Positions 27,590 through 36,805 of a stretch of DNA of 64,000 bases are shown here, one piece after another; positions within the stretch are counted from its first letter, which is position 1, and the number at the start of each line of letters is the position of its first letter. The translations under genes and the position numbers were made by a program. The notes beneath the pieces were generated by a model that was not told the DNA's origin, did not search any database, and saw only the letters and a program-made list of their open reading frames with translations. This DNA is from an uncultured SAR116 cluster alpha proteobacterium. Its GTDB lineage: Bacteria > Pseudomonadota > Alphaproteobacteria > Puniceispirillales > Marisalimonadaceae. The DNA is taken from positions 1 to 64,000 of the forward strand of contig CACOAO010000010.1 in assembly GCA_902625215.1 (NCBI GenBank). The letters run 5' to 3'.

Positions 27590-30205
27590 CTACACTAAAG
27601 CTTTTTCAATTATTTCAGATAAATCACTAGATATATATGGTTTATTTATATTTTTTAATACATTTTTAATTTTGTTTTTTCTCTCACTAGAGTAATTTTT
27701 AAATCTTGTGAGAGGTAGAATTAATCTAGCTGCAGCTTGTGGATTGTTTTTATCTATAATTGCAACTTGTTCAGAAACAAATTTATATCCAGATGAATCA
27801 TTTGCATGAAATAGCAATACATTTTCTCTTTGAAAAGTGCTTAAAACAGATCTAAGTTTATTTGGATTTTTATAATCAAAATCAACGTGATTTAATAGAC
27901 TTTTAATTAGGTTTAAACCTTGTGAATCTATATTTAAAGTCGACATCATTTCAAACCATTTTTCGATAACTAAATCATTGTTTTTCCATTTATTGTAAAA
28001 ATCATTCAAGTGGTTTAATGCTAACTGATTATTAGCTAAACAAAGTGATTTTAATCCTATAATTGAAAGTGTCATATTTTTACTAGTTGTTATTTTTTTT
28101 GCAATTTCTATCCCAATTGAGCTTTCAATAAGGACCAAATACTTTAGTAATATTTCTAATAAAAATCTTTCTCCTAAACTTTTGTTATCTTGGATATTTT
28201 TATTATATAGCTTTAAAGCATAAGTCTCCAAAACTTCTTGCAATCCTAACGAAATAGTTTTCATTAAATCTTTTCTTCTTTTAAAAACTAAAATTGGATC
28301 CACATCATTTGACAAGCCTTCAAATATAGTTCGAGAAGGTAATTCTAGGAGCAGCGCCATCAATGAGTTATCTATATTTTCACTTAAAATTAATTTTCTA
28401 AGTGTTTTAATGAGAATCTTTAAATTAATTTTTTTTAAATAACTGTTAAGGTATAAATTTTGAGCAGCATCCCATTTATTGAATGGATCATCATCAAACT
28501 TAAGTATATGGATATATTCATTGATTGTGAAATCTGTTTCTAAATTTACAGGAGCAGAAAAGTCTCTTAATATTGATGGGATAATGTTTTTTTCATCACA
28601 AATTACAGAAACATTATCATTACTTTTAGATAGTAAATAAACATGTTCATTTTTGAGTTGTGAGTTGTTAATTTTAAATTTAACCATTGATCCTTTTTTG
28701 TTTAAAAAAGCAATTTTAATTGGAATAGGCAAACTACTGTCAGTATTATTAATTTTTTGGGAGAAATTGAAAATTAATCCCGAGTTATTTTCTTTTCTTC
28801 TAATCTTTAAATGGGGAGTACCAGATTGAGAATACCATTGCTCAAACATACTTAAATCTAAATTACTAACATTAGCTAACGCTTGTATAAAATCTTCACA
28901 TGTGACAGCTTTTCCGTCATAAGTTTTAAAATATAATTTCATTCCTTTTTTATATAGAGTATCACCGAGATAGTTATAAATCATTCTAATTACCTCGGCT
29001 CCCTTTTCATAAATTGTTGGAGTATAAAAGTTATTAATTTCCTTATATTCATCAGGCCTTATAGAATGACTATTAGATCCTGCATCTTCTACAAACTGAA
29101 TTGATCTCAATAAAGAAACATCTTCTATTCGTTTGACACCTCTGTTATTCATATCAGCTGAAAATTCTTGATCTCTAAAAACAGTTAATCCCTCTTTCAA
29201 AGTTAATTGAAACCAATCTCTACAAGTCACCCTATTTCCAGTCCAGTTATGAAAATACTCGTGAGCAACAATACTTTCGATATTTAGTAAATCCCTATCA
29301 GTAGCAGTTTTTTTATCAGCAAGAATAAACTTAGAATTAAAAATATTTAAACCTTTATTTTCCATAGCACCCATGTTGAAATGACTAACAGCTACTATCA
29401 TAAAAGAATCTAGATCGTATTCTAATCCATATTTTTCTTCATCCCATTTCATAGCTTTTTTAAGACTTTTCATTGCGTGATTAGTAAAATGTTTATTTCC
29501 TATTTCACTAAAAATACTGATTTGTATTTCTTTCTTTGATGAAGTTAAAAATTTAGATGTGTTGGATTCTAGGTTACCAACAACTAATGCGAATAAATAA
29601 GATGGCTTTGGAAATGGATCCTGCCAAACTTTAAACAACCTATCACTTTTTCCATTTTTGGCTTTAACAATCCCTTCTTCAATTAAATTACCATTAGAAA
29701 GAATTGTGTTGAATCTATCTGTCACCTCTATTCTTACTGTAAACAAACTCAAACTATCAGGTCGATCTGGAAACCAAGTAATTTTTCTAAAACCTTCTGC
29801 TTCACATTGAGTGCATAGCATATTGTTACTTTGATATAAGCCTTCCAAGGAATTGTTGGTTGAGGGATATATTTTAACTTCTGTAATAATTTTCACAAAA
29901 GATGTGTTAGGGTCGATGGGAACTATAACGGCTTCATTTTGTTTTTTTAGATTTTCAATTTTTATATTTTTAGATGGATTATCGTCAAGGATTAGTTCGA
30001 ATTTTGTAGTTACTAAGTCGACTCCATTTAATTCTAGGTGACTGTCTAAATTATAATCACGTAAATTTTGAGAATTATTTTTTTGAAAAATTATTTGAGA
30101 TTTTACTAAAGTATAATCATCAAAAATCAAAAAATCTAAAAATGTTTCTCGAGTTAGCCAAAATAATGGTTTATATTCAGTCCTTTTTTTAATTAACTTT
30201 TCCAT
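27590..30205 (-). CDS. pepN: Aminopeptidase N (M1 family)
   Basis: Zinc metallo-aminopeptidase of 871 residues, the usual proteobacterial PepN length, removing N-terminal residues from peptides in the cytosol. GAMENKGLNIF is the exopeptidase motif, and VAHEYFHNWTGNRVTC contains HExxH with the third ligand Glu in LKEGLTVFRDQEF. An N-terminal beta-domain and C-terminal helical repeats fill the rest. There is no signal peptide. The Shine-Dalgarno is weak. It starts 12 bases after the gcrA stop and may share its transcript. Confidence 0.95.
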   Translation of the reverse strand: MEKLIKKRTEYKPLFWLTRETFLDFLIFDDYTLVKSQIIFQKNNSQNLRDYNLDSHLELNGVDLVTTKFELILDDNPSKNIKIENLKKQNEAVIVPIDPNTSFVKIITEVKIYPSTNNSLEGLYQSNNMLCTQCEAEGFRKITWFPDRPDSLSLFTVRIEVTDRFNTILSNGNLIEEGIVKAKNGKSDRLFKVWQDPFPKPSYLFALVVGNLESNTSKFLTSSKKEIQISIFSEIGNKHFTNHAMKSLKKAMKWDEEKYGLEYDLDSFMIVAVSHFNMGAMENKGLNIFNSKFILADKKTATDRDLLNIESIVAHEYFHNWTGNRVTCRDWFQLTLKEGLTVFRDQEFSADMNNRGVKRIEDVSLLRSIQFVEDAGSNSHSIRPDEYKEINNFYTPTIYEKGAEVIRMIYNYLGDTLYKKGMKLYFKTYDGKAVTCEDFIQALANVSNLDLSMFEQWYSQSGTPHLKIRRKENNSGLIFNFSQKINNTDSSLPIPIKIAFLNKKGSMVKFKINNSQLKNEHVYLLSKSNDNVSVICDEKNIIPSILRDFSAPVNLETDFTINEYIHILKFDDDPFNKWDAAQNLYLNSYLKKINLKILIKTLRKLILSENIDNSLMALLLELPSRTIFEGLSNDVDPILVFKRRKDLMKTISLGLQEVLETYALKLYNKNIQDNKSLGERFLLEILLKYLVLIESSIGIEIAKKITTSKNMTLSIIGLKSLCLANNQLALNHLNDFYNKWKNNDLVIEKWFEMMSTLNIDSQGLNLIKSLLNHVDFDYKNPNKLRSVLSTFQRENVLLFHANDSSGYKFVSEQVAIIDKNNPQAAARLILPLTRFKNYSSERKNKIKNVLKNINKPYISSDLSEIIEKALV

Positions 30206-30216
30206 AATACATTATA

Positions 30217-30615
30217 TTAGCTTTCACGAGTATTGGTATAAGCTAGGTTTGAATGTTCTTCGCAGTAGGGCCTACCAGGTATAATTGGTGTTCCGCAAAA
30301 AGCAAATCCTGGTAATTTTGGATCACCAATTGGCCAACAGCATCTATTTCTAGACCACTCAACATCTCTTAACATAATTTTCAAAGGTAAATGATTTTTA
30401 GTTTCTGAAGTTTTTTGGCTCTGATTTTTCCTTAAATCCCCTGACTTAGAAATTGGTGAATTTCTTTTTGGTAGACCCATTCTATGAGCTTTTCCGGCAA
30501 TTGCATTTCTAGAAACACCTAATTCGTTCCCAATTTTTGTAATTGGTAATCCATCATCCCAAAGTTTTTTTAATTTATTTAATTTATCTTCATCCCAAAC
30601 AAAATTATTTTCCAT
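30217..30615 (-). CDS. gcrA: GcrA cell-cycle regulator
   Basis: A 132-residue alphaproteobacterial transcription factor that works with sigma-70 at promoters bearing CcrM-methylated GANTC sites. The N-terminal winged helix reads FVWDEDKLNKLKKLW, ITKIGNELGVSRNAIAGKAHRMGLP. The C-terminal sigma-interacting part has CCWPIGDPKLPGFAFCG and GRPYCEEHSNLAY, with the family's conserved Cys/His. A Ser/Lys-rich linker joins them. GAGGG precedes the ATG. No ccrM, ctrA or dnaA is in the window, so the rest of the circuit is unseen. Confidence 0.95.
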   Translation of the reverse strand: MENNFVWDEDKLNKLKKLWDDGLPITKIGNELGVSRNAIAGKAHRMGLPKRNSPISKSGDLRKNQSQKTSETKNHLPLKIMLRDVEWSRNRCCWPIGDPKLPGFAFCGTPIIPGRPYCEEHSNLAYTNTRES

Positions 30616-30627
30616 TATATTCCCTCA

Positions 30628-31425
30628 TTACCAAAGATCTAAAAAGTTTCCTACTAAATCGACCTGGCTTTCTATCATATATTTTCCATAATGAACAGCC
30701 CGACCTAAGTTTTTTGCTTGTTTTAATAATTCTGTTTCTGAAGGTTGCATTATTATATCTACTATTATTGATTGTGAGGAAGTTTTACTTACGTCAAAAG
30801 GCAACTTGTCATCTTTATCTAAGCCTAAACTTGTGGAATTAATTATTATATCAAAGTCACTTAATAAAAAATTTTCATTATAACCAACTGCCTCTAAAAA
30901 CAAATCCTTGTCAATGAGTTTTATTTTTTTTATTAATTCTTTTGCTTTGTTAATGTCTCGATTTATTATTTGAAGAGATTTAATCTGTTCTTTTGCTAAA
31001 GAACATGCTATAGCTATTGCAGCACCTCCTGCACCAAAAAGACAAACTTTTTTACCTTTTATCAAAAAATTTTTCGATTTGAAACCATTTACAAAACCTT
31101 GTCCATCAAAATTATTGCCAATTAATTTTCTATCTTTATCAAATTTAATCCAATTAACTGATTGAGTAAACTTTGCGTCTGGCTCTAAATGGTCACATAA
31201 ACTAGCTACTAATATCTTATGAGGAATAGTAACTGTCATGCCTTCAAAATTTTTCATTACTTTTAATGAATTTATTACATTTTCTAAATTATTTTTATTT
31301 ACATGAATTGGTATCATAACAGCATCAATTTTTTTTTCTTTAAAAATAGATGTAAAAAGTGTTGGCGCTTTTACATGGTGAATAGGATCAGCAATACATC
31401 CATAAATTTTTGTTGATCCATACAT
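30628..31425 (-). CDS. Shikimate-dehydrogenase-like protein with altered substrate site
   Basis: A 265-residue AroE-fold enzyme: N-terminal substrate domain, then a Rossmann domain with FGAGGAAIAIA. The catalytic Lys (VTIPHK) and Asp (NNFDGQGF) are kept. However, the HSxSP motif whose two Ser hold the shikimate carboxylate reads HVKAP, and the conserved NT pair is NW. It therefore belongs to, or resembles, the SDH-like group with other substrates. It may still be the only AroE in a reduced genome, or may act on quinate or something else. It lies between msrB and gcrA, all close together on one strand. Confidence 0.8.
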   Translation of the reverse strand: MYGSTKIYGCIADPIHHVKAPTLFTSIFKEKKIDAVMIPIHVNKNNLENVINSLKVMKNFEGMTVTIPHKILVASLCDHLEPDAKFTQSVNWIKFDKDRKLIGNNFDGQGFVNGFKSKNFLIKGKKVCLFGAGGAAIAIACSLAKEQIKSLQIINRDINKAKELIKKIKLIDKDLFLEAVGYNENFLLSDFDIIINSTSLGLDKDDKLPFDVSKTSSQSIIVDIIMQPSETELLKQAKNLGRAVHYGKYMIESQVDLVGNFLDLW

Positions 31426-31428
31426 TGA

Positions 31429-31809
31429 TTAACTATTTTCAATTTTATTAAAATTTAAAGAAGCAGAATTAATACAATACCTCAAGCCTGTAGGTCTAGG
31501 GCCGTCTGGAAAAACATGTCCAAGATGAGCCTTACAGTTTGAACAATGTACTTCTGTTCTTTGCATAAAAAATGAATTATCAACTGATTTACCAATCACT
31601 TTTTCTGAAACGGGCTTGTAAAAAGAAGGCCAACCTGAACCTGAATCATATTTTGTTTCACTTGAAAAAAGAAGTGAATTACAACAAACACAATTATAGT
31701 CACCAGATTCTTTATTATCCCAATATTCTCCAGAGTAAGCCACCTCAGTTCCATGTTGTTGTGTTACCCTGTATTGTTCATCTGTTAAGTGTTTAATATG
31801 TTTGCTCAT
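31429..31809 (-). CDS. msrB: Peptide methionine-R-sulfoxide reductase
   Basis: Repairs the R-epimer of methionine sulfoxide, 126 residues. Two CxxC pairs (NCVCC and HCSNC) bind structural zinc; [21 protein letters not shown], and RYCINSASL with the catalytic Cys are typical. No signal peptide, so cytosolic. Three bases separate it from the aroE-like gene downstream. No msrA is adjacent. Confidence 0.96.
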   Translation of the reverse strand: MSKHIKHLTDEQYRVTQQHGTEVAYSGEYWDNKESGDYNCVCCNSLLFSSETKYDSGSGWPSFYKPVSEKVIGKSVDNSFFMQRTEVHCSNCKAHLGHVFPDGPRPTGLRYCINSASLNFNKIENS

Positions 31810-31888
31810 TTCATAATTACCATAAATTTAATTTTCATTTTATTTAGATTATATTTATTATAAAATTAAAAAAAAATAAATTTGTATT

Positions 31889-32497
31889 TTATCTTTTAAG
31901 CAAATTTCTGACAAATAAAACTCTACTTACAAATGTTAACCAACACAATATTCCAAAAATATATGCAATATAATTAATAAACTCATAAAACAAGAGCATC
32001 ATTACAAAACAAATGATTGTTTCAAATCCTTCGGTAATACCACCGGTATAGAAAAGGGATTTTTTTTGGCCATCAGAAATTGAAAATTTGTTTTTTTCTA
32101 CCAGCCATGCTGTGGCCAGAAATGTTGTTTGAGTGGCAACAAAGCTCAATAATAGAAAACAAATTGAATAAGCATTTTTTAAATCTAAAAATACAAAAGA
32201 TAAAGGAAAAATAGTGTAAAATAAAAAGTCTGAGACGATATCATAGAAAGCCCCAATATCCGTTTCACCAATTAATCTTGCTAATGCTCCATCTAGTCCG
32301 TCACAAAATCTATTGAGAAATAAAAAAATAGCAGCATAAATAAACATTTCGTTTACAATAAAATAAAAACAAAAGAGTCCAAACAAAAAACCTGTAAAAG
32401 TAATTAAATTAGGTGATAAGTTATATTTTAATAATTTTTTTGCAAATACACCTAAGATAGGCTTAACAATTTTATTTATTTGTGTATCTAACATCAA
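31889..32497 (-). CDS. CDP-alcohol phosphatidyltransferase family membrane protein
   Basis: A 202-residue inner-membrane enzyme with about six helices. The family signature is complete: CDGLDGALARLIGETDIG followed by AFYDIVSD, giving the four Asp that bind the metal and the CDP-diacylglycerol or CDP-alcohol. It transfers a phospholipid head group; which alcohol is unclear (phosphatidylglycerol phosphate, phosphatidylserine and others use this fold). The start is ATG at 32497 or the next Met codon. It follows the LysM gene after 9 bases, so the two form an operon that may serve the envelope. Confidence 0.85.
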   Translation of the reverse strand: MMLDTQINKIVKPILGVFAKKLLKYNLSPNLITFTGFLFGLFCFYFIVNEMFIYAAIFLFLNRFCDGLDGALARLIGETDIGAFYDIVSDFLFYTIFPLSFVFLDLKNAYSICFLLLSFVATQTTFLATAWLVEKNKFSISDGQKKSLFYTGGITEGFETIICFVMMLLFYEFINYIAYIFGILCWLTFVSRVLFVRNLLKR

Positions 32498-32506
32498 AAA
32501 TAATTT

Positions 32507-33559
32507 TTAATTTATTTTATTTGGTATTATGAATAATTGTTTGGGGTAAATTAGATCAGGGTTTTTTATTTTATTTTTGTTGAGCTTAACAATATCTATA
32601 TAACGATATCCTAGTCCTAATCTTTGATAAGCTATATTCCAAAGGGCATCTCCTTTTTGAACTATAATTAATGTTTTTCCGTCTGCATTTTCAATATTTT
32701 TACCAGTTATTATAATAGAGTCTTCACGTAATACTTTACCATTTTTTCCTAATAAAACAGAAAATACCTTTTGTTTCCCAGCAATTAATTTACCTGGAAT
32801 GGATAATGTCCATTCACCATTAATTATTTTAGTTGAAGAAGTTTCCTTTCCAGTAAAACCAGCATTTACCTGAACACCATTAAACGCTATACCAGACAAA
32901 ACAAGTTGGCCTACTTTTGAATCATGTGAGATAGCTAGAATTTTAATTTGAGGTTCTTTTGTGACTTTAGTATTTGTATTTTTGTCGTCTTTATTACTAC
33001 CTTCCTTTTTTTCTAAACCAGGTGCTTGAATTACTTTGGCACTTAATTTGCCCTGACTATCAACAATAGCAACAATTGGAATATCGTCTTGATTACCAGT
33101 TACATTGATAGCAACAGATTTTTTTGCAATAACTACTACATTATCTTTTGTTGTTTGCCGAAAAGATAAAAAATATTCACCACCTTTTAATTGTTTTTCT
33201 GGAACAGCAACAAAATCTCCAATTTTATCGCTGGTCGTAACAGCAATTACTTCAGAATTAGATATAATTTCTAATTTAGAATTTGGTAACCCTTTTCCAG
33301 CAATAACAAGACTACCGTCTGGCCTTACTCTAACTACTTCTAATTTAATTGTTTCAGCAGTTTCTTCTCTAGTAGGTTTAACTTCGATTGGCTTGGCATC
33401 GACTACTTTTTTTACCAAAGGTACAACTATTTCTTTGTCGTCAACAATTTCAGTTTCATAAAACACTACAAATAAAGCTAAAGCTGCCGTAATCGCACCT
33501 GTAATTAAAAAATATATTACTTTTGGAAACTTCATAGAAAACCTAATTTTAATTAACAT
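32507..33559 (-). CDS. Membrane-anchored LysM-domain protein
   Basis: A 350-residue envelope protein. A single N-terminal membrane helix (about residues 13-30, FPKVIYFLITGAITAALALF) is followed by an extended acidic/Pro region, two or three beta-sandwich-like repeats (VRPDGSLVIAGKGLPNSK and a later copy), a Lys/Asn-rich linker, and a C-terminal LysM domain (IIVQKGDALWNIAYQRLG, ending PKQLFIIP) that binds peptidoglycan. Similar proteins are common in alphaproteobacteria and their role is not defined. It is likely cotranscribed with the CDP-alcohol phosphatidyltransferase gene. Confidence 0.85.
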   Translation of the reverse strand: MLIKIRFSMKFPKVIYFLITGAITAALALFVVFYETEIVDDKEIVVPLVKKVVDAKPIEVKPTREETAETIKLEVVRVRPDGSLVIAGKGLPNSKLEIISNSEVIAVTTSDKIGDFVAVPEKQLKGGEYFLSFRQTTKDNVVVIAKKSVAINVTGNQDDIPIVAIVDSQGKLSAKVIQAPGLEKKEGSNKDDKNTNTKVTKEPQIKILAISHDSKVGQLVLSGIAFNGVQVNAGFTGKETSSTKIINGEWTLSIPGKLIAGKQKVFSVLLGKNGKVLREDSIIITGKNIENADGKTLIIVQKGDALWNIAYQRLGLGYRYIDIVKLNKNKIKNPDLIYPKQLFIIPNKIN

Positions 33560-33626
33560 TTTACCTTAGGATAAATAATTAAAATAAGATATAAATTTTT
33601 TAGGTTGTTTTTTATAAGAGGTTATT

Positions 33627-34187
33627 TTGAAAAAAAAAATATGTGTATTTGGTGGCTCTAAATCTGGTAAAAATATTGAAAATATAAAATTAGCTAAAAC
33701 TGTTGGTCAGATTATTGCAGAAAAGAATTTTGATATTATTTTTGGTGGTGGTGAAAATGGTATGATGGGTTCGGTATCAGAGACAGTTATTAGATATGGT
33801 TGTAAAACAACAGGTATTATACCTAATTTTTTAACTAAAAAAGATATACAAGAGACCAAACATTCAAAAAAATATAATACCAACTTGATAATTACTAAGA
33901 ACATGCACCAAAGAAAACAAATGATGTATGAAAAATCTGATGCTTTTTTAATTTTGCCAGGTGGTATAGGAACACTTGATGAATGTTTCGAAGTTTTAAC
34001 TTGGTGCCAATTAAATCAAATTATTAACAAAAAAGTAGGAATCGTTAATTTCAACAATTTTTGGGATCCCCTTATTTCTTTGATTAATCATCTAATTGAA
34101 GAAGAATTTATGGGAAAAGATAATTTAAATTATTTTGAAGAATTGAGAAATACAAATTCTTTAAAAATTTTTTTGAAAGATATTTAA
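33627..34187 (+). CDS. LOG-family phosphoribohydrolase
   Basis: A 186-residue Rossmann-like enzyme of the Lonely Guy group, which splits nucleoside monophosphates (cytokinin riboside phosphates in plants, AMP-like substrates in bacteria) into base and ribose 5-phosphate. It shows VFGGSKSG at the start, GGGENGMMG, and the diagnostic LPGGIGTLDECFE with the catalytic Glu. The start is TTG (33627-33629) with AGAGG before; it is followed by ten A in a row. It may be upstream of the unknown 454-aa gene in one transcript (72-base gap). Confidence 0.9.
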   Translation: MKKKICVFGGSKSGKNIENIKLAKTVGQIIAEKNFDIIFGGGENGMMGSVSETVIRYGCKTTGIIPNFLTKKDIQETKHSKKYNTNLIITKNMHQRKQMMYEKSDAFLILPGGIGTLDECFEVLTWCQLNQIINKKVGIVNFNNFWDPLISLINHLIEEEFMGKDNLNYFEELRNTNSLKIFLKDI

Positions 34188-34259
34188 AAAATTTATTTAT
34201 TTATGTATGAATAGTTATACATATAAACCAGAACACTTTTCTAAAATTAAGGACTTGAA

Positions 34260-35624
34260 ATGTTAGATTTAATGAAAATAGCTTTTACTGAAGCCGAGGG
34301 TGGTGACTTAAAAACCTTTTTTGAACAAATGTACCTGAAGACTGATGTAAGGCCAAGTGGTTATCCAAATGCAATAGTTTGGAAAGGTGGTAATCACGAT
34401 GGGGTTGTAAATCCTGTTTGCCATTCATTGACAGATGCTTACGCATTATTAGGGACTATTGCAGCAGCTGATATTCTAAATCTTCCCTTTTATGCAGTAC
34501 CAATGTGGTCGCAAATGCGACATGATACAAAACTTGAAGCATTAAGCTGGTTTGGAAATATGCAAAACACATCTATAAAATGGTCAACTGCTGGTGATGC
34601 ATACGTTAATGATGGATCTGGAAATAAAGTTGTAGTAATGGGAAAATCTGGAAATGCTCCCTTACGAACACAAGCTGGAGTATTTTGTAACGTTCGTCCA
34701 TACGGTCCAATCACTGTTGTAAGATGTATGCCCTGTTTGCCATATTCACAAGATAAGTCTAAATTTAGTGTTAATGAAAAGACCGGAATTGTTCATACTG
34801 AAATGAACACTCCTGGAATTCAAATGGCGTATGCATGTCGTCTGTTTTTAAAAATGATCAATAATACTGGTAAATTAGGAAGAGTTGCTTTTAAACCAAC
34901 ACAAGCAATGGAAGATGGAATTAATGCAGGTATATTAATTTGGCTTCTTGAAGGAACTAAATTCACAGTTGGTCGTAAATGGGCTGTAAATGCCTACGAA
35001 GAACACAAAGTAAACATTGACAAAATAATTGCTCTTTTACCTAAAGGCTTTAAAGATGGTATGGAAGATTGGTCTGGAAGAATTGAACAACATATTTCTG
35101 ATACTAATTATGGACTTTTGGTGTGGGATATAATTAACAAGGAAGAATGTATTGTATTAGCAACTGATTTAGATGGAGACAGATTGACTGATTTACTAGC
35201 AGATATATCTGACCCATTAAGAGATTTTGGCACAAAAATCCTTAATTATGTAAATAGCGACATTGACATTGACACAGCTTGGAAATCTTTGGGTTATACA
35301 ACCGGTAATGGAAGAGATATGACTTCAGTCATGCATAGAATGTCTGGACCACCTATTCATGAGCAAACATTAGGATCAGCTGATGCTATGCTTTTAAGAC
35401 TTCTTGATGGTGATGAAACTATGGGTGGAACAAAAAAACCTTACGATCCAAGAATTCATTTTGTTTTAATTAGGGACGCATACTTAGATGCTAATCCAAA
35501 TAATGTCAAACTTAAAGATTGGTTGGATAATGCTCTTAATATATTTGATGGAATATATGGCAGTAATAGACCTGGATTTGTTGAAGGTTATAAAGCACTT
35601 AAAAATGCTATCCAGCCTTGGTAA
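34260..35624 (+). CDS. Unrecognised 454-residue soluble protein
   Basis: I do not recognise this protein. It has no signal peptide or membrane helix and is rich in Trp, Gly and Asp, with well-spaced Cys (NPVCHS, VFCNVRP, RCMPCLPYS). Striking conserved-looking stretches are GGNHDGVVNPVCHSLTDAY, VVMGKSGNAPLRTQAGVFC, ATDLDGDRLTDLLADI and MHRMSGPPIHEQTLGSADA. Asp/His/Cys-rich motifs hint at a metal- or nucleotide-dependent enzyme, but no known active site is recognisable. AAGGA sits six bases before the ATG, and its base composition looks more GC-rich than its neighbours, like glnA, suggesting high expression. It converges with an aminotransferase gene two bases away. Confidence 0.75.
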   Translation: MLDLMKIAFTEAEGGDLKTFFEQMYLKTDVRPSGYPNAIVWKGGNHDGVVNPVCHSLTDAYALLGTIAAADILNLPFYAVPMWSQMRHDTKLEALSWFGNMQNTSIKWSTAGDAYVNDGSGNKVVVMGKSGNAPLRTQAGVFCNVRPYGPITVVRCMPCLPYSQDKSKFSVNEKTGIVHTEMNTPGIQMAYACRLFLKMINNTGKLGRVAFKPTQAMEDGINAGILIWLLEGTKFTVGRKWAVNAYEEHKVNIDKIIALLPKGFKDGMEDWSGRIEQHISDTNYGLLVWDIINKEECIVLATDLDGDRLTDLLADISDPLRDFGTKILNYVNSDIDIDTAWKSLGYTTGNGRDMTSVMHRMSGPPIHEQTLGSADAMLLRLLDGDETMGGTKKPYDPRIHFVLIRDAYLDANPNNVKLKDWLDNALNIFDGIYGSNRPGFVEGYKALKNAIQPW

Positions 35625-35626
35625 TT

Positions 35627-36796
35627 TTAATTCAAAGCCGGTTCTAATCTATCCATTATTTCATTAATGAAGCTTTGCTTAGCCGCAAAACATATTCTTA
35701 AATGACCTTCACCTGATTCACCAAATGCAATACCTGGTGCCACACCAACATTAGTATTTATGATTAACTTTTTTGCAAATTCTAATGAATCATCCATTCC
35801 TTTCACTTTAAAAAAAGCATAAAAAGCAGCCTTTGGAACACTACATTCAACTTGCTTCCACTCAACTAATCTTTCAAACATTAGATCTCTTGATTTTTTT
35901 AAATTTATACGGACTTCATTTGTAAGAACTTTATAGTTTTGCAATGCTGAAATTAGACCATTTTGCAGAAATTCTGGAACACCAGTTGTTGTAATTTGAA
36001 CTAATTTAGCTATGTGAGCCCCTAATTCCTCAGGATGAGTTATCCAACCAATTCTCCACCCGGTCATATTAAAGCTCTTTGAAGCTGAATTGATTACTAT
36101 TAATTTATCACTTGTTTTAGATAATTGTAGAAAACTTGGTGATACATTATCACTAAACATTATTTGATGATATACTTCATCAGAAATTAACCAGCAACCC
36201 ATTTCTCGAACATGAACTAAAAGATCTTCTTGCTGTTTTTTTGACATCACCCACCCAGTTGGATTTCCAGGACTATTTACAAAAACCATTTTTGTTTTAT
36301 GAGTTATTGAATTTAATAGTTTTTTAAAGTCTAATTTCCATTCACTATCTATCAGTTTTAATGATATTTCTTTTATGTTTCCTTTTCTTAACAAAACTGA
36401 TGACCTAATGTTAGGCCATACAGGACCAACCATTACAACTTCATCGCCATCACTAATAATCAAATCACAAATCAACCTAAGTCCCATCATACCCCCGGTA
36501 ACTAGACTATGATGTTCAGGTTTAGTGTTAATATTAAAAACATCATTCATATATTTTGCAATTTCTGATCGTAATTGAGGTATACCATTTTGATATGTAT
36601 AAAATGTTTTTCCTTGATTTAATGCCTCAATAGTTTTGTTATTGATTAAATTGCTTGTGGATGTATCACCTTCCCCAAACCAAGCAGGATAGATATAGTT
36701 TCCGCTTTCCAATTGATATTTTCTACCAAAATTTGCAATTTGCATAATTGCAGTTTCTTTAAATGAAACTATTTCTTTATTTAAATTTTCTAACAA
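35627..36796 (-). CDS. Class I/II PLP aminotransferase
   Basis: A 389-residue fold-type I aminotransferase. YTYQNGIPQLR, NSPGNPTGWVM, ISDEVYHQ and NSASKSFNMTGWRIGW (Schiff-base Lys) are present, and LRICFA near the end has the carboxylate Arg. It differs clearly from the aminotransferase at 21114-22289 and the HisC-like one at 4367-5464. It starts 9 bases after the alaS end on the same strand, so it may be cotranscribed downstream of alaS. Substrate unknown. Confidence 0.86.
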   Translation of the reverse strand: MLENLNKEIVSFKETAIMQIANFGRKYQLESGNYIYPAWFGEGDTSTSNLINNKTIEALNQGKTFYTYQNGIPQLRSEIAKYMNDVFNINTKPEHHSLVTGGMMGLRLICDLIISDGDEVVMVGPVWPNIRSSVLLRKGNIKEISLKLIDSEWKLDFKKLLNSITHKTKMVFVNSPGNPTGWVMSKKQQEDLLVHVREMGCWLISDEVYHQIMFSDNVSPSFLQLSKTSDKLIVINSASKSFNMTGWRIGWITHPEELGAHIAKLVQITTTGVPEFLQNGLISALQNYKVLTNEVRINLKKSRDLMFERLVEWKQVECSVPKAAFYAFFKVKGMDDSLEFAKKLIINTNVGVAPGIAFGESGEGHLRICFAAKQSFINEIMDRLEPALN

Positions 36797-36805
36797 TTTA
36801 ATTCT

